Assembly (NCBI GenBank): GCA_006226495.1
Contig: SBGU01000027.1
Span: forward strand, 1-58,628
Direction: 5' to 3'
DNA from: Alphaproteobacteria bacterium
GTDB lineage: Bacteria > Pseudomonadota > Alphaproteobacteria > Sphingomonadales > Kordiimonadaceae
DNA: 58,628 nt
Part shown: positions 9,211-17,763 of the stretch, piece by piece
Layout: each line of letters opens with the position of its first letter
Position numbering within the stretch: the stretch's first letter is position 1
Translations under genes and position numbers: made by a program
The notes under the pieces: model-generated
Told to the model about the DNA's origin: nothing
Seen by the model: the letters and a program-made list of their open reading frames with translations, nothing else
The model's database searches: none

Positions 9211-9437
9211 AGCACTGCTTATGTCTGCTGTCGCACTGCGTACTTAGCGCACAGCGGGCGGCGCGGCGGCGGGGGCGACCTCGCTGTCTCGCTGTCGGGT
9301 TCCAGAGGTATCGGGCGGGTACCGATGCGGTAAAAAGCCTATGGCAGGTTGATAAGAAATTTTGGAGTTCCGACGCCTGCAAGCAGCAGTACGTACCCTG
9401 ACCTGCCCCGGAAACTTAATTAAGCCTCGATAGAGCA

Positions 9438-9463
9438 GTATCAAACTCTGGCTGATTTGATAC
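9438..9463. repeat. inverted repeat downstream of unknown gene
   Basis: GTATCAAA (9438-9445) and TTTGATAC (9456-9463) are perfect 8-base arms around a 10-base loop. It lies 22 bases beyond the stop of the leftward gene at 9485 and could end its transcript, but no clear T-run follows. The rest of 9211-9484 shows no gene. Confidence 0.4.
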
Positions 9464-9484
9464 CGCTCATTGTAGGTCAGATAT

Positions 9485-10186
9485 TTACTCAGGCTGATCC
9501 GGGTTAGTGTCGATGCTGCCCTTCGTTTGATGCCGGTATCTGTTGTAAAGTTTTTTTGCCTCAACGGCCTGCTCGTAGAAGGAGGTCATTCGAAGCTCAG
9601 AAATTTCTCCATCTCGAACGGTTCGTTCCAATTGATGTTTGTGGCCTGACACCAGGTTCCAGCAACACAGACGGAATGCTGCATCCCAGCTACTGTCCGT
9701 GGTCAGACCAAAACGCTGATGCCTGAACTCATACGACAACTCCATCAAGAGCGAGGCGAACTCTTCGCCAAAATTTGAGTGTTTAGGTTCGTCAATGTCT
9801 CGTTGTGGTGGGCTCAATAAGAGGAGCCTGTTCAAGATGGCGACGGCGCGTTTTGTGTCCTCTGGAGTTAATTTTTGCGAGCCTACGAAGTCCATCAAGG
9901 TAGTGAGTTCGGATACCAGGTCCGTAAGTTCAGCTACCAACTTGGTCTTGTTTGCGATCCACAAGTGGATGTTCCGTTGCTCCGCGGCTGCGGTGTCCAG
10001 CTTCAGTTGCTCTGTCGCCAGGTGCGCTTGTATTTGAGCGGAATGGGCTTGCCGCATTGCGGCGTCGGCGCTGACAGCTAGAATTTTAGTACGTTTGTGC
10101 AGCAAATAGACGCCGATCCAAGAGCTGCTGGCCCCGAAAACAGATGCAGTTTCCATGGGGTGGTTCAGAAAAAAGCTCAAATCCAT
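9485..10186 (-). CDS. unknown membrane-anchored helical protein
   Basis: The ATG at 10186 sits seven bases after AAAGG and is preferred over a TTG five codons upstream. The 233-residue protein has one N-terminal hydrophobic segment (about ETASVFGASSSWIGVYLL), then a coiled-coil-like helix rich in Ala, Gln and Glu (about residues 40-75) and further helices. No catalytic motif or named family was seen. It is the last gene of a leftward set that includes two other membrane or small proteins and begins beside an XRE regulator, so a joint function is likely. Confidence 0.55.
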   Translation of the reverse strand: MDLSFFLNHPMETASVFGASSSWIGVYLLHKRTKILAVSADAAMRQAHSAQIQAHLATEQLKLDTAAAEQRNIHLWIANKTKLVAELTDLVSELTTLMDFVGSQKLTPEDTKRAVAILNRLLLLSPPQRDIDEPKHSNFGEEFASLLMELSYEFRHQRFGLTTDSSWDAAFRLCCWNLVSGHKHQLERTVRDGEISELRMTSFYEQAVEAKKLYNRYRHQTKGSIDTNPDQPE

Positions 10187-10290
10187 TCCTAGACCTTTCA
10201 AAAGATGAATGAGGTGGGATTCGAACGCTAGTTCATAGACTCTCGGTTGCGAAGAGGCCGGTCAGAAGCTTGCTGTGGATATCTCGGTCC

Positions 10291-10782
10291 TCACGCAGGA
10301 AAACCGTTCAGTGCACGTATTAGTGGGGATACGGCCGCATCTAGATCGCCATCGATTGTGGTGACGTCAAAGGGACGCCGTCCGACGAGCTCAGGGTGGG
10401 GCAGGAACATATACTCGCAAGCGCCAGCGACGCTGCCGGTGACGATAGTGGCCAACGCTAACGCGTACGCGAGTGACAGTAATTTCATGGAGGCGCCTGC
10501 AGTAAGTCGGTCGCCATGATCACGTCCACAGGCGGTCGGCAGGATGCCCCTTATCTGCGCCGCTGAGTCTGGTGATATGTCGGGGCTTAAGCCCGTGATG
10601 AAGCTATTTAACGCCTGCAGGGAGAACCCGTCTTGGGCCAGAGCCATCAGTTCGTTGCCGGTCGTTACTCGTTGTCCAAGAGTGCTGACCCCGCCTAAGG
10701 CGCTGATAATATATTCGACACATCGAGGGTGTTGGTGTTCCGCCTGGAGAAGGGCCGTCTCAACCTGGTCTTTGATACCCAC
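10291..10782 (-). CDS. unknown protein with C-terminal membrane segment
   Basis: The start is a GTG at 10782 preceded by GAGGG. The 163-residue product has a helical N-terminal part (MGIKDQVETALLQAEHQHPR) and one hydrophobic stretch at about residues 100-117 (LLSLAYALALATIVTGSVAG), followed by a 45-residue tail. An internal ATG just before the hydrophobic stretch could start a separate 66-residue exported protein instead. It lies 41 bases after the small gene ending at 10824. No family recognised. Confidence 0.5.
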   Translation of the reverse strand: MGIKDQVETALLQAEHQHPRCVEYIISALGGVSTLGQRVTTGNELMALAQDGFSLQALNSFITGLSPDISPDSAAQIRGILPTACGRDHGDRLTAGASMKLLSLAYALALATIVTGSVAGACEYMFLPHPELVGRRPFDVTTIDGDLDAAVSPLIRALNGFPA

Positions 10783-10823
10783 TTTCTTCCCTCTTCCCCA
10801 AGCGTCAAGTCGCCTTGGTTGGC

Positions 10824-11066
10824 CTAAGTCTTGGAACTCTTCTCTGGTCCGTCTTGGCCAGTTAGGTCATGAAACAACATGGTTGCGACCGCACGCCGTG
10901 TTTCGGCCGGCATGTTGCTCGCGCGAACAAGATCTATCCCCGCGCTGAAGACGGCGTTGATCGCCATCAGGCCTCTAGAGCTATCTCCTTCAACGAAATC
11001 GAAAGCAGCCCGGACGATTTGAGAACGTAGGGCAAGCCCTGTTGATGCAAGGATGGGAGCCTCAGA
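10824..11066 (-). CDS. small unknown protein (80 aa)
   Basis: The ATG at 11066 overlaps the stop of the upstream gene in an ATGA and gives 80 residues starting MSEAPILASTGLALRSQIVR. A longer frame reaches upstream but lies within the neighbour. The product is helical and hydrophilic with no TM segment; its size and composition fit a small adaptor or effector-associated domain, but no family could be assigned. Translational coupling suggests a complex with the membrane protein encoded upstream. Confidence 0.55.
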   Translation of the reverse strand, partial: SEAPILASTGLALRSQIVRAAFDFVEGDSSRGLMAINAVFSAGIDLVRASNMPAETRRAVATMLFHDLTGQDGPEKSSKT

Positions 11067-11592
11067 CATTCGCGTTATCCTTTGAAGGCGGTTGCGCTGT
11101 AAAAGTCGAGAAGTAGAAGTCTGCCGCGTGTCGCTGAAGTATGTCCACCTCCCTATTGATCGCATGGTGCTGCACACGTCGAACAAGGAACAAAATGATC
11201 AGGAAAGGCAGCGTGAACAGAAACGCGTAGAGTGATATTGCAATTAGGGCTAACACCAGCGTCGCGACGACGAATAAGCCCAATCCGCCGGTACCGAAAA
11301 ACGACCCGGTGATATGTTTCATTACGTCGACAAACCATCGGATGGTTATGACTATGCCGTTAGAAACGACCTGCAGGATGCGGAGGGTTCTGGGCGGTTG
11401 GTATAATGATGTCAGGAACTCAGTCAGGGGCGCAGTGTCAGTCACAATCAGGTTGTCGCCCCGCCGACACTTAAACACAGCGGGTAGCGCCTGCCCACTT
11501 TCCAGGATGAGAGACATTTCTACAACGTCCACATCTGGAACTGCCCTCAACGTCCCGGAAAAACCGAAGATGGAAATTGCTCTGTCATGCAT
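11062..11592 (-). CDS. unknown two-TM membrane protein
   Basis: A 176-residue protein with a beta-rich N-terminal half (residues 1-75: FSGTLRAVPDVDVVEMSLIL, FKCRRGDNLIVTDTAPLTEF). A weaker hydrophobic segment near 77-88 (QVVSNGIVITIR) is followed by two strong TM helices near 101-135 (GLFVVATLVLALIAISLYAF, then LFTLPFLIILFLV). It is the first gene of the leftward operon, facing away from the XRE regulator across a 143-base gap with palindromic sites. No family recognised; a membrane effector is possible. Confidence 0.55.
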   Translation of the reverse strand: MHDRAISIFGFSGTLRAVPDVDVVEMSLILESGQALPAVFKCRRGDNLIVTDTAPLTEFLTSLYQPPRTLRILQVVSNGIVITIRWFVDVMKHITGSFFGTGGLGLFVVATLVLALIAISLYAFLFTLPFLIILFLVRRVQHHAINREVDILQRHAADFYFSTFTAQPPSKDNANV

Positions 11593-11654
11593 GATCGGGT
11601 GGTTCTCAACTCAAAAGGCAGACTCTTCCTCGCCCTGACCATGTCCGGAAGAGT

Positions 11655-11700
11655 GATACTATAGTATCGAATCATGATTTAATTCTGATACTATAATCTC
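11655..11700 (+). promoter_or_regulatory. repeated palindromic operator overlapping a -10 box
   Basis: A perfect 14-base palindrome GATACTATAGTATC (11655-11668) is followed 32 bases later by the related GATACTATAATCTC (11687-11700). The second copy contains a consensus -10 element TATAAT (11692-11697) that would serve the XRE gene at 11736. The layout suggests autorepression by the XRE protein, and possibly control of the divergent membrane operon. Confidence 0.6.
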
Positions 11701-11735
11701 TGGCTCATGTCCACGGCTCCACGCATCTTGCCGGT

Positions 11736-12098
11736 ATGGACGACCTCAAGAAAACTATTGGGCAGCGGATAAAGCTGCTCAGATCCGCGCGCGACCTAAG
11801 TCAGGAACAGCTGGCTGAGGTTGTTGGCCGTGGCATTAGCAGCATCTCCAAGCTGGAGCGTGGTATCATGATGCCAGGGATCGACACCCTGGTGCTGCTT
11901 GCCGGAGCTCTAAATTGCTCACTTGATGATTTTGTCCGCCCGCTCGAGGCCACGGCCAAGAAGGGTAAAGACCGAAGCGAGCGCGGATATCTGGACCAGG
12001 AAGCATGGGCCGTTCTGGCCAATTTGGATGATGCTGAGCTTAAGGTCGTGATCTCCACTGCCAAAGCAATAGCTACACTTCAAAAAGATCGGCGATAA
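11736..12098 (+). CDS. XRE-family helix-turn-helix regulator
   Basis: A 120-residue protein. Residues 1-65 form a Cro/CI-type HTH (IGQRIKLLRSARDLSQEQLA, then VGRGISSISKLERG), and the C-terminal half is helical, probably for dimerisation. It has two palindromic sites just upstream, one covering its own -10 box. It is divergent from the leftward 9.5-11.6 kb operon, so it probably represses both. Regulators of this form commonly control defence or mobile-element operons. Confidence 0.85.
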   Translation: MDDLKKTIGQRIKLLRSARDLSQEQLAEVVGRGISSISKLERGIMMPGIDTLVLLAGALNCSLDDFVRPLEATAKKGKDRSERGYLDQEAWAVLANLDDAELKVVISTAKAIATLQKDRR

Positions 12099-12133
12099 GG
12101 CGCAGGCCCAAAGTCGCTTTCTATGAGAGCCGC

Positions 12134-12844
12134 TCAAAACAGGCTTGGCTGGTCATTCATGCCAAGCTCTACTGGCCGCACAGTTAGGTCATTTCCTGGG
12201 TAGGGTTTCAGCAGGCTGAGCGCGTGCTCGGGTGCCGTGTTTGTGCTGAGCCAATCTTCATATTCATAGGGCCGCAGGATGGCTGGCATTCTGTCATGTA
12301 TTGGCGCGGCAGCGCTGTTGGGTTCCGTGGTAATCATGGTGCAGGACAATATGCCATCGGGCCATTCAGGCGTTCGAATGTGTTTGTTCCACTCCCAAAG
12401 CCCTGCGACGGAAAACAGGCGAGCACCATTAATCGTGAAAAAGTAGGGTTGCCCGCCTTTGAATTCGTAGTAGCCGTTCATTGGAATCAAACACCGCCGG
12501 CCATCCAATAGCGGCGCCAAGTAGGCGGAGCGGATCATCTGCCTCAGGCGTGGTGTGGAAGCCTTCCATCGATAATAAATATCTATGAGCTTGTCAGACC
12601 GGGCATTGAACATGCTGAATTGAGAGTCCAATTCGCGTGCGTATCGAGGCACCAGCCACCAGCGCGCCATTGTGAGGCGCCGACAGTGGCTTCTGTGCGC
12701 CACTATTGGTACTGGGTCGGTGGGCTTCAAATCGCCAGTTTGCCAGGCCGCGTCCAATCGATCAGCCTCTGCAGTAAAAAGGTTGTAATACTCATAGAGC
12801 TCTCGCCAGGTCGGATATTCCTCCTTGTTCATTCGCCCGCACAT
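12134..12844 (-). CDS. SRAP-domain protein, YedK/HMCES-like abasic-site crosslinker
   Basis: The start is set at 12844 because SRAP proteins need Cys2 exposed after Met removal, and the frame here gives MCGRMNKEEY. Other family signatures are CLIPMNGYYEFK and HDRMPAIL, supplying the conserved Asn, Glu and His of the active site. Members form a thiazolidine bond with abasic sites in single-stranded DNA and so shield them during replication. The 236-residue length is normal. It sits alone between the XRE gene and an IS fragment; island and phage copies of this family are common. Confidence 0.88.
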   Translation of the reverse strand: MCGRMNKEEYPTWRELYEYYNLFTAEADRLDAAWQTGDLKPTDPVPIVAHRSHCRRLTMARWWLVPRYARELDSQFSMFNARSDKLIDIYYRWKASTPRLRQMIRSAYLAPLLDGRRCLIPMNGYYEFKGGQPYFFTINGARLFSVAGLWEWNKHIRTPEWPDGILSCTMITTEPNSAAAPIHDRMPAILRPYEYEDWLSTNTAPEHALSLLKPYPGNDLTVRPVELGMNDQPSLF

Positions 12845-12951
12845 TTCTCGTCTCCACGAATCTGATCGCAAATTGAGAACATATCATGAACAAATATGTT
12901 GGGGTTGGAGAAAAATTTGGAAGGTGACTAGCCAAGCGATCAATGGCAGAC

Positions 12952-13134
12952 ATCGTCAAGGCTCAGGAACCAATGCGCGTTCAGGCATTCAGCTCTGAAC
13001 TTGCCGTTGGAGGATTCAATGAAGGCGTTGTCCGCCGGTTTGCACAGGCGGCTGAAGCCCAGAACTACACCCCTCTGGTAGGCCCGGTCGCGTGCGATGA
13101 ACTCCGAGCCCTTGTCGACCTGGATCATCTTCGG
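12952..13134 (-). pseudogene. IS3-family transposase fragment
   Basis: About 60 residues match the end of an IS3-type integrase core: KMIQVDKGSEFIARD, then FSRLCKPADNAFIESSNGKF and RAECLNAHWFLSLDD. The expected VDNGSEF reads VDKGSEF and the E of the DDE triad is in the FIES motif. The N-terminal two thirds and the last segment are missing, and no terminal inverted repeats are visible, so it is a dead remnant of an earlier insertion. Confidence 0.85.
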
Positions 13135-13146
13135 GTATGTGTTGCT

Positions 13147-14271
13147 TTATCTAGAAGCGTTAGCCAAGTCGCAGTCGACGTCTGGCTCCCAGACACATTT
13201 AGACGTATCGAGGTTATTTGCGGCATAAGCTGGACTAGCATTTAAAAGCCTGTCCCGAACGGATTCATGCACCAATGCGCCATCCGGAATAGCTCGCATG
13301 TGTTTTCCCATCAGGCGCCAGAAAGACTCGAATGATTCATGCGCTTTGCCGAGCTTGTTCGGGGCTACGTATACCCTCTTGCTGCCGGTTCTGGGCTCCC
13401 CCAGAACCAAACGCTTGTATCTACTTTTAGAAATTTTCAGACCAGCCTTTACCGCTTCACTGACCATCCATTTCAGTGGAATTTTTGCCAGTGCACTTTC
13501 ACTCTCAGGATATCCGCCACCGATATCGCTATGTACACCTGCGAACCAGACTTCCTTGACGTCTTGGGGTTCGGGACTAGGGTCGAAAGGGTTCGATTTG
13601 TAAAGTTTTTTATCGCCCCACAAATCAGCCTTAAACGTTTTACGCTTTTCATCGATAGCGACCGCATGACGGACTATTTTGACCGCGTCGTTGTTCACCG
13701 TGTAAGGGTACAGTTTGTTTGTAAGTCCAACAGAGAGAAGTTTACCGTTCGGTCGGAATACTGAGCTTACGGTGTCCCAAACACCAAGGAAGTGAATCCT
13801 GACCATGCGTGAGTTAGTGACTTCAGAAAAGCGCCAAACGCTTGAGAAGTCACCTGTATCTGAGACGTGCTTGTACCACTTCTGGGCATAAGGAAGCAGG
13901 TTTAACTGTGCAGGATGGAGCAGCCCTAAAGCTCGAATAAAACCCGCCAATACCCGTGCCGTATAAGCTCCCCGACTGAAGCCAAAGATGAAGATCTTGT
14001 CACCCTTCACATACTGCTCGGCCAGAAACCTGTATGCATCCAGAACATTTTCATCAATGCCATAGCCCGTAGCTCCCGTTGCTATTTCTCCAACTTTATC
14101 CCGGAGCTTGGTCCAAGTATTCGATTTACCGATGGTGCCGACGCCAGAGTCATAAAATACGACCTGTTCCTCGTCTCGCGTCGAGATCTGGTAAAGCTTC
14201 AATACGTTTGAGAGATCTTCTTCGATCTCGTTACCTGTTCCGTCACAGTAGACAATAATATTCTTCGGCAT
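13147..14271 (-). CDS. DUF2235 alpha/beta-hydrolase-like protein
   Basis: The ATG at 14271 follows GGTGGGG at good spacing. The 374-residue protein opens with NIIVYCDGTGNE, the hallmark start of DUF2235, and carries the nucleophile elbow FGFSRGAYTARVLAG (GxSxG). Later motifs are FLGVWDTVSS and EVWFAGVHSDIGGGY, which supply the Asp and His of the triad. The family includes T6SS phospholipase effectors (Tle1-like) and many uncharacterised hydrolases. No VgrG, PAAR or immunity gene is adjacent, so a T6SS role is not supported here. It is divergent from a secreted nuclease gene. Confidence 0.85.
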   Translation of the reverse strand: MPKNIIVYCDGTGNEIEEDLSNVLKLYQISTRDEEQVVFYDSGVGTIGKSNTWTKLRDKVGEIATGATGYGIDENVLDAYRFLAEQYVKGDKIFIFGFSRGAYTARVLAGFIRALGLLHPAQLNLLPYAQKWYKHVSDTGDFSSVWRFSEVTNSRMVRIHFLGVWDTVSSVFRPNGKLLSVGLTNKLYPYTVNNDAVKIVRHAVAIDEKRKTFKADLWGDKKLYKSNPFDPSPEPQDVKEVWFAGVHSDIGGGYPESESALAKIPLKWMVSEAVKAGLKISKSRYKRLVLGEPRTGSKRVYVAPNKLGKAHESFESFWRLMGKHMRAIPDGALVHESVRDRLLNASPAYAANNLDTSKCVWEPDVDCDLANASR

Positions 14272-14385
14272 TGCATTCCCCACCTAGCACACGCTTTTAA
14301 GGCAAAATGTACTCTTTTGGATTGATATTTTAAAGGTATAACGCTCTACTATAACGGCAAAATTTAGCTTGAGGGGATTGGTTAG

Positions 14386-15219
14386 ATGAAGATGAATGTG
14401 ACAGGTTTGGCCAAAATCTCTTTTTGGCTTTATTTCTGTCTGTCCCAGGCAAGCAATGCCCAGGATTGTCCAGAGTTGAATGCTGCCCAAAAAGAGATTT
14501 TGGCCAAACAACATCTTGGGCAGTTTCATCCTGAAGGCGAATTCATAGTTCATCGAGCCTATGCGTTGAACTTTAACACTCAAATGCTTGTTCCGAATTG
14601 GGTTGCATGGCGCATTGAACCAGCGTTTCGGGACACGCCTAAGAGAACAGGCAAATGGTCGGCATTCAGGCCTGATCCCGAGGTACCCGAAGAGTATAGA
14701 GTTGTAGCTGGTGACTATTCTAACGGTGGTTACCACCGTGGTCATATGGCTCCCTTCTTCATATCGGGAGGCGATAGGGATGGAGATGGGCAGGACGCAG
14801 AATTTGAAGATGAGCCAGACCTGCCTATTGAAGACATTGATGACGCCTGCACCGTCTTCGAGATCAATTATATGTCCAACATGAGCCCCCAACTCCCTCG
14901 TGTTAATAGCCAAGGAGGCGCATGGTACGATCTCGAGACCCAAACCCGTGGAGAGGTTGACCAAGGCGCCTCATACCAAGTGATTGCCGGGAACATTTTT
15001 CTAAGCGAGACACCCAAGCGTATCGGCAAGAATGAAAAGAAGATTGCCGTGCCGGACGCACTCTACAAAATTTTGGACGATGGTAGCCAAAGGAAGGCGT
15101 ACCTATTTTTCCAGGAGAGCATGTTTGGGTACACATTTGGCTGTCTGCCTGAAGCCGATTTAGCACAATGCGTAGTTACCTTGGATGAACTGAGGACATT
15201 GCCCGGGGTCAAATTCTAG
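14386..15219 (+). CDS. secreted DNA/RNA non-specific endonuclease (NUC1 type)
   Basis: 277 residues with an N-terminal signal peptide (ISFWLYFCLSQASNA) and the beta-beta-alpha-metal nuclease core. The active-site motif reads GGYHRGHMAPF, a variant of the usual DRGH with His in place of Asp, and the metal-binding Asn is in NYMSNMSPQ. Such enzymes cut single- and double-stranded nucleic acid outside the cytoplasm. An acidic insertion (about residues 127-150) is unusual. It probably digests incoming or environmental DNA in the periplasm, or kills neighbours; no immunity gene is evident. Confidence 0.85.
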   Translation: MKMNVTGLAKISFWLYFCLSQASNAQDCPELNAAQKEILAKQHLGQFHPEGEFIVHRAYALNFNTQMLVPNWVAWRIEPAFRDTPKRTGKWSAFRPDPEVPEEYRVVAGDYSNGGYHRGHMAPFFISGGDRDGDGQDAEFEDEPDLPIEDIDDACTVFEINYMSNMSPQLPRVNSQGGAWYDLETQTRGEVDQGASYQVIAGNIFLSETPKRIGKNEKKIAVPDALYKILDDGSQRKAYLFFQESMFGYTFGCLPEADLAQCVVTLDELRTLPGVKF

Positions 15220-15277
15220 GGCTTCGCTGGCCGAGCTGATCAACTTTCGCGTCATGTATCGCTGATGAGGTATCACT

Positions 15278-15748
15278 ATGGAGGGGCATAGTTTCGAGCG
15301 ACTGAAGTCACATATCCTGCCGCTATCTGAGTCGAAGAACTTTGATGTCGCCCGAAAAGAGTGGTCGCTCGTTGCCATCGAGATCAGCGAGGAATTTGAC
15401 TCATGTCCGTGTGGTCAAGAGATCAAAGAACATTGTTATATCCGCAATGGATTGAACGGCAATGAGACCTATGTAGGGAACGTATGCATCAATCGCTTCA
15501 TTCAGATCGACACCGGAAATCTCTTTGAGGGCCTGAAAAGAATTACAAAAAATCTGGAGGCTAATGCGAATCGTGACTTGATCGAATACGCCTACAAAAT
15601 GGGCTATCTCTATGGAGAAAAGGAATACATTTTTCTTAGGCAAACGATGCGGAAGCGGAACCTCAGCGCCGCACAGATTGCCTGGAAGGTAAAAATTAAT
15701 CGACGAATTATCAATGAAACTGTGGTCCAGAGACGCACAGTTCGTTGA
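15278..15748 (+). CDS. small Cys-cluster protein, probable zinc-binding
   Basis: A 156-residue protein. A compact metal-binding-like module spans residues 43-72: CPCG, then HCYIRN and VGNVCINRF. CxCG followed by C-x-I-x-N and VGxxCIxxF recurs in small uncharacterised phage and island proteins. The remainder is basic and helical. It starts 58 bases after the secreted nuclease on the same strand. Function unknown. Confidence 0.6.
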   Translation: MEGHSFERLKSHILPLSESKNFDVARKEWSLVAIEISEEFDSCPCGQEIKEHCYIRNGLNGNETYVGNVCINRFIQIDTGNLFEGLKRITKNLEANANRDLIEYAYKMGYLYGEKEYIFLRQTMRKRNLSAAQIAWKVKINRRIINETVVQRRTVR

Positions 15749-15964
15749 TATCGCAGTCAATATGTTTTCTATAGCCGAATATCTTCTCGGGACTTGACCT
15801 TCAAATATGCCAATTACGAGGAACATACCCTAAGACAATGATCTAAGCCTTCATGATGTGCTCCCCTGAAAAGTAACCATTCTCTGTTAGAGTCCGGCTC
15901 AATACGGAGATGGAGCCAATTGAGATAGTCGCCATTGGTTGGACAGTTTCAGGGCTAAATTAAG

Positions 15965-16930
15965 CTACAGCCTCACCTCTTGAATGTTCGGAGTGCCACT
16001 GCTGGTACTTAATTGGACGTATTCAGATGCTATGGCAGTTCCGCCCTCCTCAAGTTCAATTAAATATCCTTCGGCAGGCAGCAGGACTGTCCAGCTTTCT
16101 CCTGGGTCGAATGTATGAACAACGGGGGTTGGCCCTGCCGATTGACCTGTTCTGTATCCAACGGCGAACTTTTTGCCTGCTCGGTTGTCGGAATTTTCTA
16201 CAATGATCTTAAGCGGAAACTTCTTTGATCCTTTTATTATCTCATCCTGAAGTTTCGACGCTTGATCGCGGACGTTGATCTTTTGTCGCACGATCTCCTC
16301 GATGAGGGCATCCATGTTCGCTTTTACATCTTCAGACCAACCGACCGTTTCCGCCTTCACCTCCCGCATGATGTCGACATAGTGTTTGGCTGCCAACGCA
16401 CGTAGGGCGTTAAAGGCACCTTTGGTGCATGGGATTGGGAGTTGCTGAATTTGGACGACAAGTTCAGCTTCGAGTTCCGCACGCAGAACACGCAGGGAAT
16501 ATTCAGCCGCGCGAAATCTGGCCATGCCTTTCGTAATCATAAATTGTTTGTCGATCATCGCAAAGAAACCGGCCGCCAGAAGAAGAGCGACAGAGAAGAA
16601 GGGAATTTCGGTCTTTTCAATGCCAAACCGCCAGAGGAACGGCAGCGCATGGCCATCCTGTAGGGAAGAATAGAAGGTTGCTACTTCAATCAACAGTGTG
16701 CCCGCGAGGGCGAGAAAGAGTGCGAGGATTCTGAGTGCGTAGCTATAGAATTTGAAGCCTAAAAAATGAAATCCGGCATGTTGCTCATACCAATGAATTT
16801 CGGCGTCCACTCTCGCTAGTGCGGCGCGTTTCAACTCTTGGATCGTTTTATCAAGGTTTGAATCGTTGTCCTGCCAGATCACTTTTTCGAACGCTTCGGC
16901 AGTTTGCTTCCGAGATATTTTGTCCGTCAT
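15965..16930 (-). CDS. SLATT-like two-TM membrane protein
   Basis: 321 residues. An amphipathic N-terminal helix (residues 28-50) precedes two TM helices at about 67-88 and 110-126, then a long helix (130-225) and a beta-rich C-terminal domain (about 233-321). N-terminal helix, paired TM helices and a long trailing helix is the SLATT architecture; SLATT proteins are predicted pore-forming effectors in conflict systems, often beside nucleotide-second-messenger synthases. None is seen here. Its ATG overlaps the stop of the upstream secreted nuclease gene (ATGA), which implies joint expression. The SLATT assignment is by architecture only. Confidence 0.6.
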   Translation of the reverse strand: MTDKISRKQTAEAFEKVIWQDNDSNLDKTIQELKRAALARVDAEIHWYEQHAGFHFLGFKFYSYALRILALFLALAGTLLIEVATFYSSLQDGHALPFLWRFGIEKTEIPFFSVALLLAAGFFAMIDKQFMITKGMARFRAAEYSLRVLRAELEAELVVQIQQLPIPCTKGAFNALRALAAKHYVDIMREVKAETVGWSEDVKANMDALIEEIVRQKINVRDQASKLQDEIIKGSKKFPLKIIVENSDNRAGKKFAVGYRTGQSAGPTPVVHTFDPGESWTVLLPAEGYLIELEEGGTAIASEYVQLSTSSGTPNIQEVRL

Positions 16931-17763
16931 TGGGCTGGCCCTTTAGGCAATATGAACGAGATAGGGCAGTGATCGGACAGCGTTGTATGTTCGCTGTATG
17001 GCTCAGTGTAGGTCAACTCGTGGAATGCCTCTTTGTTTACGATAGCGCCGAGGTCGGGCGACAGCACGATATGATCTATAAATTCACCAAACTGGCCACC
17101 GTAACATTTAGGCTTCTGGCCTGCGTTTACTCGTACCAACGAGTAGCTATTGATCATTCGCCACAGATCGTCGCCTTGTTTATCCATGCGCCGATTGAAA
17201 TCTCCGAGAAAAATAAAGGAATGTCCGAGCTGGAGCTGATCTTTAGCCCATGACTGTAACGGGGCGACTTGCTGCGCGAGCTTGATGCAGGAGCTGCTGG
17301 ACGGCTGATCCAGGTCATCGTCAAAACACCCGGATTTAAGATGGACGGCCATCATGGTGATGTCCCGTGCGCCGTCATGTACCAAAATAACCGTTCCGTA
17401 TCGCAGACCGCCGGAGACGTTGAGTGCTTCGTAGTCAGGTTGCCGCTCGTAAGCAACACCTTTGCGAATAGCAAAGCCGGTGCGTTGGGCATTTTCCCGA
17501 TGTGACATCTCAATGACGTAGTCTGACGGTGGGAATACCTTTGCCAGCGCTGTGGAGTTTTCAACCTCTTCAACTGCAATAATATCGGCGTTAAGCTGAT
17601 GTGCATAACCCTGTAGGCGCGTGTATTGGGCGGCTGTGCGGGGAGATTTGTCTGTCCCTACACCATCCCCCAACCAGTAGATGTTCCAGGTAGCAATCTT
17701 GAGGTCAGCGTATGCGGAACTCGTCAGAAAGAAGGAGAGTATGAGAACTGCTAGTGCGCGCAT
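16927..17763 (-). CDS. secreted endonuclease/exonuclease/phosphatase (EEP) family protein
   Basis: The start at 17763 gives a clean signal peptide (MRALAVLILSFFLTSSAYA). The mature part begins LKIATWNIYWLGDG and carries the family motifs: VEEVEN (metal-binding Glu), VHLKSGC (His), GDFNRRM (Asp and Asn) and SDHCPISF (Asp-His). It is a DNase I-like hydrolase probably acting in the periplasm; two Cys pairs could form disulfides. It is translationally coupled to the SLATT-like membrane protein. It could equally cleave nucleic acid or phosphate esters of lipids. Confidence 0.85.
   Translation of the reverse strand: MRALAVLILSFFLTSSAYADLKIATWNIYWLGDGVGTDKSPRTAAQYTRLQGYAHQLNADIIAVEEVENSTALAKVFPPSDYVIEMSHRENAQRTGFAIRKGVAYERQPDYEALNVSGGLRYGTVILVHDGARDITMMAVHLKSGCFDDDLDQPSSSSCIKLAQQVAPLQSWAKDQLQLGHSFIFLGDFNRRMDKQGDDLWRMINSYSLVRVNAGQKPKCYGGQFGEFIDHIVLSPDLGAIVNKEAFHELTYTEPYSEHTTLSDHCPISFILPKGPAQ

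Noticed and set aside
9211-9484. CRISPR-like or tRNA structure in the GC-rich gap
   Set aside because: No regularly spaced direct repeats and no cloverleaf could be found; only one short inverted repeat.
12952-13134. Active IS element near 13 kb
   Set aside because: Only about 60 residues of an IS3-type core remain, no terminal repeats or full frame are visible, so it is a remnant and not a functional element.
13147-14271. T6SS effector role for the DUF2235 protein
   Set aside because: No VgrG, PAAR, adaptor or immunity gene is adjacent; the family is broader than T6SS lipases.
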